Shown piece by piece: positions 55,412-63,403 of a DNA stretch of 64,000 bases. Within the stretch, counting starts at the first letter, position 1, and every line of letters begins with the position of its first letter. Below the pieces are notes generated by a model. That model saw only the letters and a list, made by a program, of their open reading frames with translations, did not search any database and was not told the origin of the DNA. The stretch covers positions 1 to 64,000 of the forward strand of contig JALRDO010000001.1 of NCBI GenBank assembly GCA_023262185.1, written 5' to 3'. The DNA comes from Flavobacteriaceae bacterium. Lineage in GTDB: Bacteria; Bacteroidota; Bacteroidia; Flavobacteriales; Flavobacteriaceae. Made by a program: the position numbers and the translations under genes.

Positions 55412-55485
55412 TAGCGAGGGGGGGAATTGAACCCCCGACCTCAGGGTTATGAATCCTGCGCTCTAACCGCCTGAGCTACCTCGCC
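55412..55485 (-). tRNA. tRNA-Met (anticodon CAT)
   Basis: Minus strand: acceptor GGCGAGG with CCTCGCT (G-T at the first pair), D arm AGCTCAGGCGGTTAGAGC, anticodon loop TTCATAA giving CAT within CAGGA/CCCTG, T arm GGGGGTTCAATTCCCCC. CCA not encoded. The G1-U72 pair and D-arm suggest the elongator type; initiator or CAT-modified Ile identities are less likely. Confidence 0.92.
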
Positions 55486-55506
55486 TCACGGTTTCTAAAG
55501 TGGCTG

Positions 55507-55514
55507 CAAATATA
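55507..55514 (-). promoter_or_regulatory. promoter -7 box (TATATTTG) of tRNA-Met
   Basis: Exact TAnnTTTG on the minus strand, 21 nt upstream of the tRNA 5' end. No -33 TTG seen. Confidence 0.6.
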
Positions 55515-55575
55515 AAGAGTAATTTTTTTAATCTCTACTTTTTGGTTAATTTGCTCAAATGCCTAATGCTAGATT

Positions 55576-55962
55576 ATGAGCGCTAAGACGAAGTTTGAGA
55601 TGGAATTTGTTTTTCAGGCATCTCCACAACTATTATATCAATATATTTCTACGGCTTCAGGTCTCTCTGAATGGTACGCTGATAATGTAAACTCAAGAAG
55701 TGAGAAGTTTACCTTCATTTGGGATGAAAATGAAGAGGAGGCCATATTACTAAAAAAGAAGTCCGATCAATACGTGCGCTTTCAATGGAGTCATGCAGAT
55801 AGTCCTGAGGAGTATTTCGAATTGCGTATTGTAGTCGATGAGATTACAAAGGATGTGTCTCTCTTTGTAACCGATTTTGCTGAGGAGGATGAAGTCGAAG
55901 AGACCAAAATGCTTTGGGAAAATCAAATTGATGACCTTAAGCAAGTGCTAGGTTCTGCATAA
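55576..55962 (+). CDS. START-like domain protein (Bacteroidota AHSA1-type)
   Basis: 128 residues. Matches the small START-like family widespread in Bacteroidota: FEMEFVFQASPQLLYQYISTASGLSEWYADNVNSR followed by FTFIWD and KKSDQYVRFQW. The fold forms a hydrophobic ligand cavity; ligand unknown. The acidic second half (ASPEEYFEL region, AEEDEVEETK) is typical. The class-IV aminotransferase-like gene follows after 16 nt. Confidence 0.88.
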   Translation: MSAKTKFEMEFVFQASPQLLYQYISTASGLSEWYADNVNSRSEKFTFIWDENEEEAILLKKKSDQYVRFQWSHADSPEEYFELRIVVDEITKDVSLFVTDFAEEDEVEETKMLWENQIDDLKQVLGSA

Positions 55963-55978
55963 AAACCTCTTATCACTT

Positions 55979-56782
55979 ATGGTGTTAAACGTAAATGGGT
56001 TCTTGATTTCTGAATCAGACCCTTACTTTTCTTTTTCCCAGTTTATTTCCAGTTCTTCAGTAACCGTAGAAGAACGAATTTTCTTCGATTCAGAACAGTG
56101 CAAGGACTTTGAACGCCATTACTTTGGTATTATGACTGCTATGCGTATTTATAAGCGGCGCATTCCCATGGAGTATACTCCTGAATTTATTGAAGAAGAG
56201 ATAAAAAAGACCATAGTGGCAAATAAGTTTGCCGGAAAGGTCCTCGTTCATTTTTACGCTTCCCTTTCTGAGAGTCAAACTCCTTTATTTCTTGTGGCTT
56301 TAGAGCTTTTGAAAGCTAATCATTGGACAAAAAGATCAATGGAAGAGATAGATCTTTTTAAAGAATTTTATTGGTCTGACGATTTTTTGAGTGGGGTAAA
56401 AACACCTTCTTCGCCTATTCATAGTGTTGCGCAGGCTTATTGTACTGATCACGGATTCGAAGACTGTTTTATTCTTAATGCTCGTAAGGAGGTTGTGATG
56501 ACTTTAAACGGCTTTGTATTTCTGCGCTTTGGTAATACCCTTAAAACCCCTTCTGAAAAATCAGGGGTGTATAGGGAGACCTTAAGGGGGAGCTTTATTG
56601 AATCGATTAAAGGGATAGAAGAATATACCCTAGAAGAAACTGAAATGAACCCCTTTGATGTGCAACGAGCAGACGAGCTGATCATTATAAGTCCTCACAA
56701 AGGATTGATAGGGGTAGAGCGTTTTAGAAAAACAACTTATTCTCCTAAAGCAGTAGATGCTATCGCCGCTGTACTTCACTAA
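55979..56782 (+). CDS. aminotransferase class IV-like protein with degenerate active site
   Basis: 267 residues. Overall alignment to Bacteroidota class IV PLP enzymes is recognisable (VNGFLI start, ERHYFGIMTAMRIYKRRIPMEYT, HGFEDCFILNARKEVV). The candidate PLP lysine K141 in KTPSSPIHSV is kept. However, the N-terminal RGFLYGDGVFET block of the family is replaced by YFSFSQFISSSS, and the Glu that normally contacts the PLP ring nitrogen (VVEALNGN context) is Met174 in VVMTLNGF. Activity is therefore doubtful. Sits after the START-like gene, its usual neighbour. Confidence 0.75.
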   Translation: MVLNVNGFLISESDPYFSFSQFISSSSVTVEERIFFDSEQCKDFERHYFGIMTAMRIYKRRIPMEYTPEFIEEEIKKTIVANKFAGKVLVHFYASLSESQTPLFLVALELLKANHWTKRSMEEIDLFKEFYWSDDFLSGVKTPSSPIHSVAQAYCTDHGFEDCFILNARKEVVMTLNGFVFLRFGNTLKTPSEKSGVYRETLRGSFIESIKGIEEYTLEETEMNPFDVQRADELIIISPHKGLIGVERFRKTTYSPKAVDAIAAVLH

Positions 56783-56799
56783 AAGATAAGTTTAGAGCA

Positions 56800-56826
56800 A
56801 AAAAAAGCGCCTTTAAGGCGCTTTAA
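56800..56826. terminator. bidirectional terminator between the aminotransferase-like gene and hup
   Basis: AAAGCGCC and GGCGCTTT pair over at least 8 bp around TTTAA, with an A run upstream (56799-56806) and T-rich sequence after. Serves the convergent genes on both sides. Confidence 0.85.
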
Positions 56827-56847
56827 TTTCAACTTTTTATGGTTGTA

Positions 56848-57120
56848 TTAGTTTACTGCAGATGATAATTCAGCTCCTGCTTTAAACTTCACTACATTTT
56901 TAGCAGCGATCTTGATCGTTGCACCAGTTTGTGGGTTTCTTCCTTCTCTTGCACTTCTTTTAGATACAGACCAAGATCCGAAACCTACTAAAGAAACACG
57001 TCCTCCTTTTTTCAAAGATCCTTCGATGTTTCCTAAGAAAGATTCTAATGCTTTTTTTGCAGCAGCTTTTGTGATACCTGCATCAGCAGCCATTGCATCG
57101 ATTAATTCAGTTTTGTTCAT
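56848..57120 (-). CDS. HU family DNA-binding protein
   Basis: 90 residues. Nucleoid protein that bends DNA as a dimer. Seen: MNKTELIDAMAADAGITKAAAKKALESF, LVGFGSWSV and the DNA-arm region REGRNPQTGATIKI, ending VVKFKAGAELSSAVN. Own transcription unit with promoter and shared terminator. Confidence 0.96.
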   Translation of the reverse strand: MNKTELIDAMAADAGITKAAAKKALESFLGNIEGSLKKGGRVSLVGFGSWSVSKRSAREGRNPQTGATIKIAAKNVVKFKAGAELSSAVN

Positions 57121-57159
57121 AGTAAATTAATTTTAAGGGTTATTGTTTGATAACGCAAT

Positions 57160-57167
57160 CAAATATA
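57160..57167 (-). promoter_or_regulatory. promoter -7 box (TATATTTG) of the HU gene
   Basis: Exact TAnnTTTG on the minus strand, 39 nt before the ATG. No -33 TTG at canonical distance. Confidence 0.6.
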
Positions 57168-57276
57168 GTCGGAAATCCCTGCAAATGGCCTATTTACGGG
57201 GCTTTTACATCTATTTTGTTAATAAGTTTAATGGTTTATTAACATTTCTTGCCCTAAAAACGGACTTTTTGAGCCC

Positions 57277-58227
57277 TTAAAATAGTTTAATACCTTGATT
57301 TAAGTGATGTCCGTTGAGAAAATCCTTAACAAAAACAGCTTTTTTTGCCGGAAACTGCCATTTAAGAATCTCAATTGAGCCTTGGTTTAAACCCAAAAAG
57401 ACTTTTCCGTCTTCTTCAATTAATGCGTGCTTCTTTATGTTTTGTTTTGATGACTCTTGCGCCTTATAGATCTTAATGGATACCTCTGTTTCGCCATCTT
57501 TCAATAGGGCGTGTGCCCCGGGGTAAGGATCTAGACTTCTGATCAAAGCGCAAAAACCAGAAGGTGATAGGTTGAGGTCAATTCGCGTATTTTCTTTGGT
57601 GAGCTTAGGAGCCTCTTTTAGGGGTTTAGAGGTGTCTTGGATAAGCGGTGTGAGTTTGCTTTGGGCTAATCCTTCTATAGTTTTTGTTATGAGTTTTGGT
57701 CCCAACTCCATGAGGCGGTCATGGAGTGCTTCAGCATTATCTATAGGGGTGATCATGCATTTAGTTTGTAACAAGATTGCACCGGTATCTATGTGTTCGT
57801 CTATTAAAAAGGTACTTAATCCTGTTTCTGACTCCTGGTTCCTCAAGGCCCATTGAATGGGTGCTGCCCCTCTGTAATTCGGTAAAAGAGAAGCGTGTAG
57901 GTTAAAAGTACCCAGGCTAGTCGCTTCCCAAATAATCTTCGGTAACATTCTAAAGGCAACTACTACTGCACAATCAATTTCAAATTCTCGATACCTTTTA
58001 ACAAATGCTTCGGCCTTTAGATTTTCTGGTTGCTCTACAGTTAGTTTGTGCTCTAAGGCTATTTGTTTGACTGCAGAAGACTGTACTTTCTTACCGCGTC
58101 CTGCAGGTCGGTCTGGAGCCGTGATTACCACGGAAATAGTATATCCTTCAGTGATAAGAAAATTCAACTGATGGGCTGCAAACTCTGGAGTACCGAAAAA
58201 TGCGATTTTTAACGCTTTGGAATTCAT
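57277..58227 (-). CDS. fmt: methionyl-tRNA formyltransferase
   Basis: Formylates the initiator Met-tRNA. 316 residues. Seen: IAFFGTPEFAAHQLNFLI, the tetrahydrofolate site NLHASLLPNYRGAAPIQWAL, and DTGAILLQTK, then the C-terminal OB-like domain with RSLDPYPGAHALL. Its ATG overlaps the recQ stop by 4 nt (ATGA). Confidence 0.96.
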   Translation of the reverse strand: MNSKALKIAFFGTPEFAAHQLNFLITEGYTISVVITAPDRPAGRGKKVQSSAVKQIALEHKLTVEQPENLKAEAFVKRYREFEIDCAVVVAFRMLPKIIWEATSLGTFNLHASLLPNYRGAAPIQWALRNQESETGLSTFLIDEHIDTGAILLQTKCMITPIDNAEALHDRLMELGPKLITKTIEGLAQSKLTPLIQDTSKPLKEAPKLTKENTRIDLNLSPSGFCALIRSLDPYPGAHALLKDGETEVSIKIYKAQESSKQNIKKHALIEEDGKVFLGLNQGSIEILKWQFPAKKAVFVKDFLNGHHLNQGIKLF

Positions 58228-60056
58228 CTAGAATAGAATTTAGCCTCATTGGTTACACCGATTAATCCCTCGGATTCTAGTTCGCTTAGGTGCGATCTAA
58301 TGTCTTGAGGACTGCATTCAAAGGTACTAATGAAGTCTGAAAAGCTTCTTGGTGTAGAACAAAATCTCAGAAGATCTTCATGTTTAAGAGATGATCTTGT
58401 GCAGACATCACAAATCCCGCATTCCTCTGATTGTTGACCAAAATGTTCAGCAATCAACTGCATGGCACATTGGCTTTGATTTTCGAGAAACTCTTGCATT
58501 TTGTTCGCGTGTTCTTGACGCAATTCCATGTAGGGTTGGTGATGTGTTCTTAGCAACTTCTTTACTAATTGATCTTCACGCGGAACGGTCCAATGAATGG
58601 TATAAATATCAGTAGTTGAATCCAATTTTATCTTTGCTCGTTTAGCGGCAGACTCAGCGGCCCTTAACATTTTTGAAGAGCTAAATCGATATCTAAATGT
58701 TGAACTTTTACTTTCGTGAAACTTTTTTGATAGCTTTCTGAAAAGCAAATCATCGTCTGCTTGATCCAATGAGCCGAAACGAGAGGGTTCAAAAGTTATA
58801 AACCACTCTTTTCTGTTGGTCTCTCCAAATTGTAGAATGCCATATTTTTCAAGAGATCGAATACCTAGATACCATTCCCTTGGTTTTATTCCAGCCTTAC
58901 GTGCACTTTCTGCCAGTCCTAAGCTGTAGGTTTGATCCGGAAGTTCTCCTGAGGCTATTTGAAAAAGCCCCACCAATTTCTTGTAGATTTCATAGAGTTG
59001 ATCAACGGTAGGATGCAATGCAAGTGCGGTTTCAGTAAATTTTGAAATGGGCTCTTCTTCGGAGATTAATACTGCCGTTGCGCTCTTTTGATCCCGACCA
59101 GCACGTCCGATCTCTTGATAGTATTGTTCTAGACTTTCAGGAATATCGTAATGAACCACTAATCTTACATCTTGTCTATCGATTCCCATTCCGAAGGCGC
59201 TAGTGCAAACCATGATAGGGTGCGCGGCTGTAGTGAAATACTTCAGACGCTTTGATTTTTCTTCAGGACTTAGTCCTGCGTGATAATACGAGCAATCATA
59301 ACTCTCTTTTTTTAACTGTTGGCTTAATTTTTCTGCTTTAGAACGACTTCTGACATAGATCAAAATGCACTTTTGAAGATTTCGTTTTAAGGTGATGTTT
59401 AATAAGAGGTCCTTATCGACGTGATAATGCCTTTGAATAGTGAGTGCTGAACGGGCTACGGGACCTATAAATTCTTGTACATCATCGAGGAGTAAGTTCA
59501 TATGAATACCCTCAATTACTTTGGGTGTTGCTGTCGCTGTTAGCGCGAGTATAGGCAGTTTATCCATCTGAGCCCTAAACGTTCCTATTGACCGATAAGA
59601 AGGTCTAAAGTCATGTCCCCATTTTGATATACAGTGTGCTTCATCTACAGCCAAAAACGAGAGCTCAATTTGCGCTAGGCGTTCATTGACGATAGGGTTT
59701 TGAAGACGCTCTGGGGCAATAAAGACAATTTTATAATTGCCATAGCTGATATTGTCTAGGCGTTGTATCAGACTTTCTTCGCTCATAGGTCCGTACAATC
59801 CCATGGCCTTAATCCCTTTTGTCTTTAACTCTAATAGCTGATCTTCCATAAGCGCGATCAGAGGTGAAACCACCAAACAAACTCCCGGCAGCAGTAATGC
59901 AGGAAGCTGATAACAAAGAGACTTTCCAGCGCCCGTTGACAATACAGCCAGGGTGTCTTTCTTTTTTAATACGGATTGAATGATCTCAGACTGCAGCGGT
60001 CTTAATTGATCAAAACCCCAATATTTTATTAAGGTGTCTTGGATTTCTTGAATCAA
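58224..60056 (-). CDS. recQ: ATP-dependent DNA helicase RecQ
   Basis: 610 residues. 3'-5' helicase for recombination and replication restart. Seen: LSTGAGKSLCYQLPALL (Walker A), DEAHCISKWGHDFRPSY, ALTATATP, GMGIDRQDVRLVVHYDIP and QEIGRAGRDQ. The RecQ zinc site C-x15-C-x2-C-x2-C is visible in the C-terminal third (CAMQLIAEHF then CGICDVC), followed by a winged-helix-like end. There is no HRDC domain, as in the shorter RecQ form of the phylum. The start is TTG at 60056, overlapping the ATPase stop in TTGA. Confidence 0.93.
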   Translation of the reverse strand: MIQEIQDTLIKYWGFDQLRPLQSEIIQSVLKKKDTLAVLSTGAGKSLCYQLPALLLPGVCLVVSPLIALMEDQLLELKTKGIKAMGLYGPMSEESLIQRLDNISYGNYKIVFIAPERLQNPIVNERLAQIELSFLAVDEAHCISKWGHDFRPSYRSIGTFRAQMDKLPILALTATATPKVIEGIHMNLLLDDVQEFIGPVARSALTIQRHYHVDKDLLLNITLKRNLQKCILIYVRSRSKAEKLSQQLKKESYDCSYYHAGLSPEEKSKRLKYFTTAAHPIMVCTSAFGMGIDRQDVRLVVHYDIPESLEQYYQEIGRAGRDQKSATAVLISEEEPISKFTETALALHPTVDQLYEIYKKLVGLFQIASGELPDQTYSLGLAESARKAGIKPREWYLGIRSLEKYGILQFGETNRKEWFITFEPSRFGSLDQADDDLLFRKLSKKFHESKSSTFRYRFSSSKMLRAAESAAKRAKIKLDSTTDIYTIHWTVPREDQLVKKLLRTHHQPYMELRQEHANKMQEFLENQSQCAMQLIAEHFGQQSEECGICDVCTRSSLKHEDLLRFCSTPRSFSDFISTFECSPQDIRSHLSELESEGLIGVTNEAKFYSR

Positions 60057-60604
60057 CGCATCAGGTGTTTTTCTATAAACGCAACCCGCTCATCAACGGT
60101 TCCGACAGGTACAGTGATAGGCGTGTATCCAAGGCAAGTATAGTGTTCTTTTAAGGTTGTATTCAAGTTTAAAACGTCTTTAAACGTTTCTAAGCGTTCT
60201 GAATCCTTTTGGTAAATCTCTTCCCAAGGATCAAAGTAAAACAAGAGGTCGTACCTGAATTGTTTGCAGTAAGACTTAAAGTATTCAGGAGGAATTTGAT
60301 TAAAAAAGTCCATGTAAGCAACTACATCAATCAAAGAACGGTCGTAAAAAGAGTGCGGTGCAGGGGTTGAATGAAAAAAATCCTGAAGCCTGGCAAAAAA
60401 GAGTCGCTCATTGAAATCTACATAATCGTCAAGTGCCTCAAGAGGATTGCGGTAGTTTTCTTTTTGCTTTGAAATGAGCAGTTCTTGAGTCAATTCTCTA
60501 ATTACCTCATGGAAGACATTATGACCACGTGCTTCGAGAGCAGAAATGACCGTTGATTTTCCGCTTCCAGGGGCGCCGCTAATCAGTATTCTTTTATGGC
60601 TCAT
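60053..60604 (-). CDS. AAA family (NadR/Ttd14-like) nucleotide-binding ATPase
   Basis: 183 residues. P-loop ISGAPGSGKSTVISALEARG near residues 8-27, then DRSLIDVVAYMDFF and YDLLFYFDPWEEIYQKDSER, which recall NadR-like or AAA_28 kinases. A kinase for a nucleoside or similar small molecule is possible; substrate unknown. First gene of the ATPase-recQ-fmt chain, each junction being a 4-nt overlap. Divergent from the DUF493 gene. Confidence 0.8.
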   Translation of the reverse strand: MSHKRILISGAPGSGKSTVISALEARGHNVFHEVIRELTQELLISKQKENYRNPLEALDDYVDFNERLFFARLQDFFHSTPAPHSFYDRSLIDVVAYMDFFNQIPPEYFKSYCKQFRYDLLFYFDPWEEIYQKDSERLETFKDVLNLNTTLKEHYTCLGYTPITVPVGTVDERVAFIEKHLMR

Positions 60605-60615
60605 GTCAAAGACTG

Positions 60616-60623
60616 TATCTTTG
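60616..60623 (+). promoter_or_regulatory. promoter -7 box (TATCTTTG) of the DUF493 gene
   Basis: Exact TAnnTTTG in the 34-nt divergent spacer, 15 nt before the ATG at 60639. No clear -33 element. Confidence 0.55.
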
Positions 60624-60638
60624 ACAAAAATACACCGA

Positions 60639-60926
60639 ATGAGCGCTTCAAAGGAAGACGAATTTTATTCCAACCTTAAACAAAAGCTGAACGATCAAAC
60701 TGCATGGCCTTCAATTTACCTGTTTAAATTCATTGTAAAAGTGAATGAAGAAAAGGTTGAGGCCTTGACAAAGGTTTTTGAAAAAGAAAAAAACGACATC
60801 ACATTAAAGCCATCAAGTGCTGGAAAATATGTGAGTTTCAGTGTAAAGACAATGATGCTTAATGCCGATTCGGTTATTGCGAAATACAAAGAGGTAGGAA
60901 AAATAGAGGGGGTTATAGCCCTTTAA
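60639..60926 (+). CDS. DUF493 family protein
   Basis: 95 residues from the ATG at 60639 (MSASKEDEFYSNLKQKL). The open frame extends upstream but would run through the divergent ATPase start and promoter. Matches the small ferredoxin-like DUF493 (YbeD-like) family: WPSIYLFKFIVKVNEEKVEAL, KYVSFSVKTMMLNADSVIAKYKEV. Possible regulatory (ACT-like) role; function unknown. Heads a plus-strand group with the DUF4290 gene and murA. Confidence 0.85.
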   Translation: MSASKEDEFYSNLKQKLNDQTAWPSIYLFKFIVKVNEEKVEALTKVFEKEKNDITLKPSSAGKYVSFSVKTMMLNADSVIAKYKEVGKIEGVIAL

Positions 60927-60953
60927 CTCATTTCAATACCTTAATTTACCCCC

Positions 60954-61607
60954 ATGAATTTAGAAGCTTTAGAACACCTGCAATACAACACATCACGCTC
61001 TCAATTAATTATTCCTGAGAACGGAAGACATTTTCAAAAGATGATAGACCAGGCCCTTGAGGTTCAGGCCCGTGATGAACGAAATAAAATGGCTCATGCG
61101 ATTGTCAGTGTAATGGGTAATATGCATCCGCATTTAAGAGATGTGCCTGATTTTCAACACAAATTATGGGATCAGCTATTTATTATGTCTGATTTTAAGC
61201 TGGATGTAGACGCTCCGTTCCCTAAACCCTCAAAAGAAGAGCTTAGTCAAAAGCCTGAAGCGCTTCCTTACCCTCAAAACTTTCCGAAATACCGTTTTTA
61301 CGGAAATAATATCAAGCGGATGATTGATATAGCCGTAGAATGGGAAGAATCAGATAAGCGCGAAGCTTTAGCTCTAGCTATTGCTAATCACATGAAAAAG
61401 TGTTACCTAAACTGGAATAAAGACACGGTTGAGGACACGGTAATCTTTGAACACCTTTTTGAACTAAGTGAAGGGAAGCTTAACTTGAAAAATCAAAAAG
61501 AGGCGCTGACTGAAATTGAAGACATTTTGAGATTCGCGAACCAAAAACATCAGAAATCTAATTATTCGAAAAAGAACAATCGTTCTAACCGAAATAAAAA
61601 GAAGTAA
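60954..61607 (+). CDS. DUF4290 family protein
   Basis: 217 residues. Matches the Bacteroidota-specific DUF4290 family (LQYNTSRSQLIIPENGRHFQKMIDQAL, DERNKMAHAIVSVMGNMHPHLRD, HKLWDQLFIMSDF). The last 25 residues are strongly basic (SNYSKKNNRSNRNKKK), suggesting nucleic-acid or membrane contact. Lies 5 nt before murA, a common neighbourhood in Bacteroidota. Function unknown. Confidence 0.85.
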   Translation: MNLEALEHLQYNTSRSQLIIPENGRHFQKMIDQALEVQARDERNKMAHAIVSVMGNMHPHLRDVPDFQHKLWDQLFIMSDFKLDVDAPFPKPSKEELSQKPEALPYPQNFPKYRFYGNNIKRMIDIAVEWEESDKREALALAIANHMKKCYLNWNKDTVEDTVIFEHLFELSEGKLNLKNQKEALTEIEDILRFANQKHQKSNYSKKNNRSNRNKKK

Positions 61608-61612
61608 GCCGC

Positions 61613-62923
61613 ATGGGTAGTTTCGTTATCGAAGGAGGTCACCGATTAAGAGGTGAAGTGATTCCTCAGGGAGCCAAAAACGAAGCGCTTCAGATTATTT
61701 GCGCGGTACTTTTGACCGATGAACAGGTAGTCATTGAGAATATTCCGCAGATCATTGATGTTATGCGCCTTATAGACATCCTGAAACAATTAGGAGTGAA
61801 GGTTGAGCAAATCGATGAGCACACCTTTGCATTTGATACCTCAGGTGCTTCTCCAGATTATTTGTTTTCTGAAGGATTTAAAAAAGAAGCGGCAGGATTA
61901 CGTGGCTCGATCATGCTAGTAGGTCCAATGCTCGCGCGTTTTGGTAAGGGGTACATTCCAAAGCCCGGAGGAGACAAGATCGGAAGAAGACGATTAGACA
62001 CCCATTTTGAGGGGTTCATGAAATTGGGGGCGCAATTTAGGTATAACGATGAAGAAGATTTTTACGGAGTAGAAGCAACTCGCCTTACAGGTACATATAT
62101 GTTGCTTGATGAGGCCTCAGTAACAGGTACTGCAAATATTATAATGGCCGCGGTCTTAGCAGAGGGTGATACTGTAATATACAACGCTGCTTGCGAGCCC
62201 TACATACAGCAATTGTGTAAGATGCTTATCGCAATGGGAGCGCAAATTGAAGGGGTGGGATCAAATCTTATTACGGTTCACGGTGTTGATAGGCTTCATG
62301 GAACCACTCATAGACTGTTGTCTGATATGGTTGAGGTGGGCTCATGGATCGGACTTGCAGCGGTGACACAGTCAGAAATAAAGATCAAAAATGTAGGATG
62401 GGATCATCTAGGCCAGCTTCCGCGTGTTTTTGAACGCCTAGGCGTAAAACTTATTAAAGAAGGAGATGATCTAATTGTACCCGCTCATTTAGACGGGTAT
62501 GAGGTGCAATCCTTTATCGACGGATCTTTGATGACTATTTCAGACGCCCCTTGGCCAGGCTTAACTCCAGATATTTTAAGTGTGCTTCTCGTGGTCGCGA
62601 CTCAGGCGAAGGGGTCTGTGCTTATCCATCAAAAAATGTTCGAAAGCAGATTGTTCTTTGTAGATAAGCTTATCGATATGGGGGCTCAAATTATTCTTTG
62701 CGATCCGCATCGCGCGACTGTAATTGGCCAGAATTTTAGTACTCCACTTAGAGCCACTCAATTGAGTTCACCCGATATTAGAGCGGGTATGGCGTTGCTT
62801 ATAGCTGCGCTTTCGGCAAAAGGCACCTCTGTCATTCATAATATTGAGCAAATAGATAGAGGTTATCAATTTATTGAAGACCGACTTAAGCAACTAGGTG
62901 CTGTGATTGAAAGAAGGGCTTAA
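61613..62923 (+). CDS. murA: UDP-N-acetylglucosamine 1-carboxyvinyltransferase
   Basis: Adds enolpyruvate from PEP to UDP-GlcNAc, the first committed step of peptidoglycan synthesis. 436 residues. Seen: GAKNEAL with K22-N23, GSIMLVGPMLARFGKG, and the loop KPGGD121KIGRRRLD. In E. coli the corresponding residue is Cys115, target of fosfomycin; the Asp form is active but insensitive, as known for Asp variants. Downstream: TDILSVLLV-like region (TPDILSVLLVVATQ) and SSPDIRAGMALLIAALSA. Last gene of the DUF493-DUF4290-murA unit. Confidence 0.96.
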   Translation: MGSFVIEGGHRLRGEVIPQGAKNEALQIICAVLLTDEQVVIENIPQIIDVMRLIDILKQLGVKVEQIDEHTFAFDTSGASPDYLFSEGFKKEAAGLRGSIMLVGPMLARFGKGYIPKPGGDKIGRRRLDTHFEGFMKLGAQFRYNDEEDFYGVEATRLTGTYMLLDEASVTGTANIIMAAVLAEGDTVIYNAACEPYIQQLCKMLIAMGAQIEGVGSNLITVHGVDRLHGTTHRLLSDMVEVGSWIGLAAVTQSEIKIKNVGWDHLGQLPRVFERLGVKLIKEGDDLIVPAHLDGYEVQSFIDGSLMTISDAPWPGLTPDILSVLLVVATQAKGSVLIHQKMFESRLFFVDKLIDMGAQIILCDPHRATVIGQNFSTPLRATQLSSPDIRAGMALLIAALSAKGTSVIHNIEQIDRGYQFIEDRLKQLGAVIERRA

Positions 62924-62924
62924 C

Positions 62925-63356
62925 TTATAGGGCCGAATCAAGTAATATTTCTCGAACCACTCCGAAATAATCGGTGGTTAGTTTGCTGGATTTTTCAAAA
63001 GCTTTAGAGGCCTCGAAAAAACGGTCGATCTGTCCTAGTTTGTGCTGAGCAGAAAGGCGAAGGTTACCGTAATCATAAAACGCCATGCTCCAACGATCAA
63101 AAATGCGGTCTTCACGTTCTTCTGTTCTTAAAACGGTTACATTTTGGTGTCTCTGATCTGACTCGATCGCATTAAACAAGCTAATAACGTTAGGTTTTTC
63201 TCCTTCAAGTAACTGCAGAAATTTTCTATCGTGGTACAATAGACAGCCCGTGATGTGATGCTCGGCATTAAAGTCTCTTGCGTCGCTGAGCATTTTATAA
63301 ATGTCAGAATCAATAAAACTCTCCTTGGCTACCGAGCGATAGATTAAGGAAAACAT
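62925..63356 (-). CDS. BLUF-domain blue-light sensor protein
   Basis: 143 residues, a stand-alone short BLUF protein. The flavin-binding set is complete: Y6 in SLIYRSV, N30 in FNAEHHITGCLLY, Q48 in FLQLLEGE and W89-S-M91 in RWSMAF, fitting the known Tyr/Asn/Gln/Trp/Met pattern with a 2-residue offset to PixD. A C-terminal helical extension (about 100-143) may mediate partner or oligomer contacts. Output is unknown; no EAL or GGDEF domain is attached. Convergent with murA, with a 1-nt gap. Confidence 0.88.
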   Translation of the reverse strand: MFSLIYRSVAKESFIDSDIYKMLSDARDFNAEHHITGCLLYHDRKFLQLLEGEKPNVISLFNAIESDQRHQNVTVLRTEEREDRIFDRWSMAFYDYGNLRLSAQHKLGQIDRFFEASKAFEKSSKLTTDYFGVVREILLDSAL

Positions 63357-63375
63357 ATGGTCTTGGTTGCTTTCC

Positions 63376-63403
63376 TAAAGTTAGCTAATTAATTGATTTT
63401 CAA
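63376..63403 (-). promoter_or_regulatory. possible promoter of the BLUF gene
   Basis: On the minus strand TTG (63401-63403) and TAACTTTA (63376-63383), 17 nt apart, resemble the Bacteroidota -33/-7 pattern with one mismatch. The position within 20 nt of the ATG at 63356 fits. Weak. Confidence 0.35.

Larger units (their letters stand above)
55278..55413. repeat. 19-bp perfect inverted repeat bracketing the tRNA-Met 3' flank
   Basis: TACAACAAAAGCAACCACT at 55278-55296 recurs as an exact reverse complement at 55395-55413; the second arm overlaps the last two bases of tRNA-Met. The interval holds the hairpins described separately. Confidence 0.8.

Noticed and set aside
55190-55413. CRISPR array
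   Set aside because: Only two direct-repeat copies, unequal context and no cas genes; inverted repeats dominate.
58224-60056. recQ as a truncated gene because it lacks an HRDC domain
   Set aside because: The zinc site and winged-helix end are present and shorter RecQ forms are normal in Bacteroidota.
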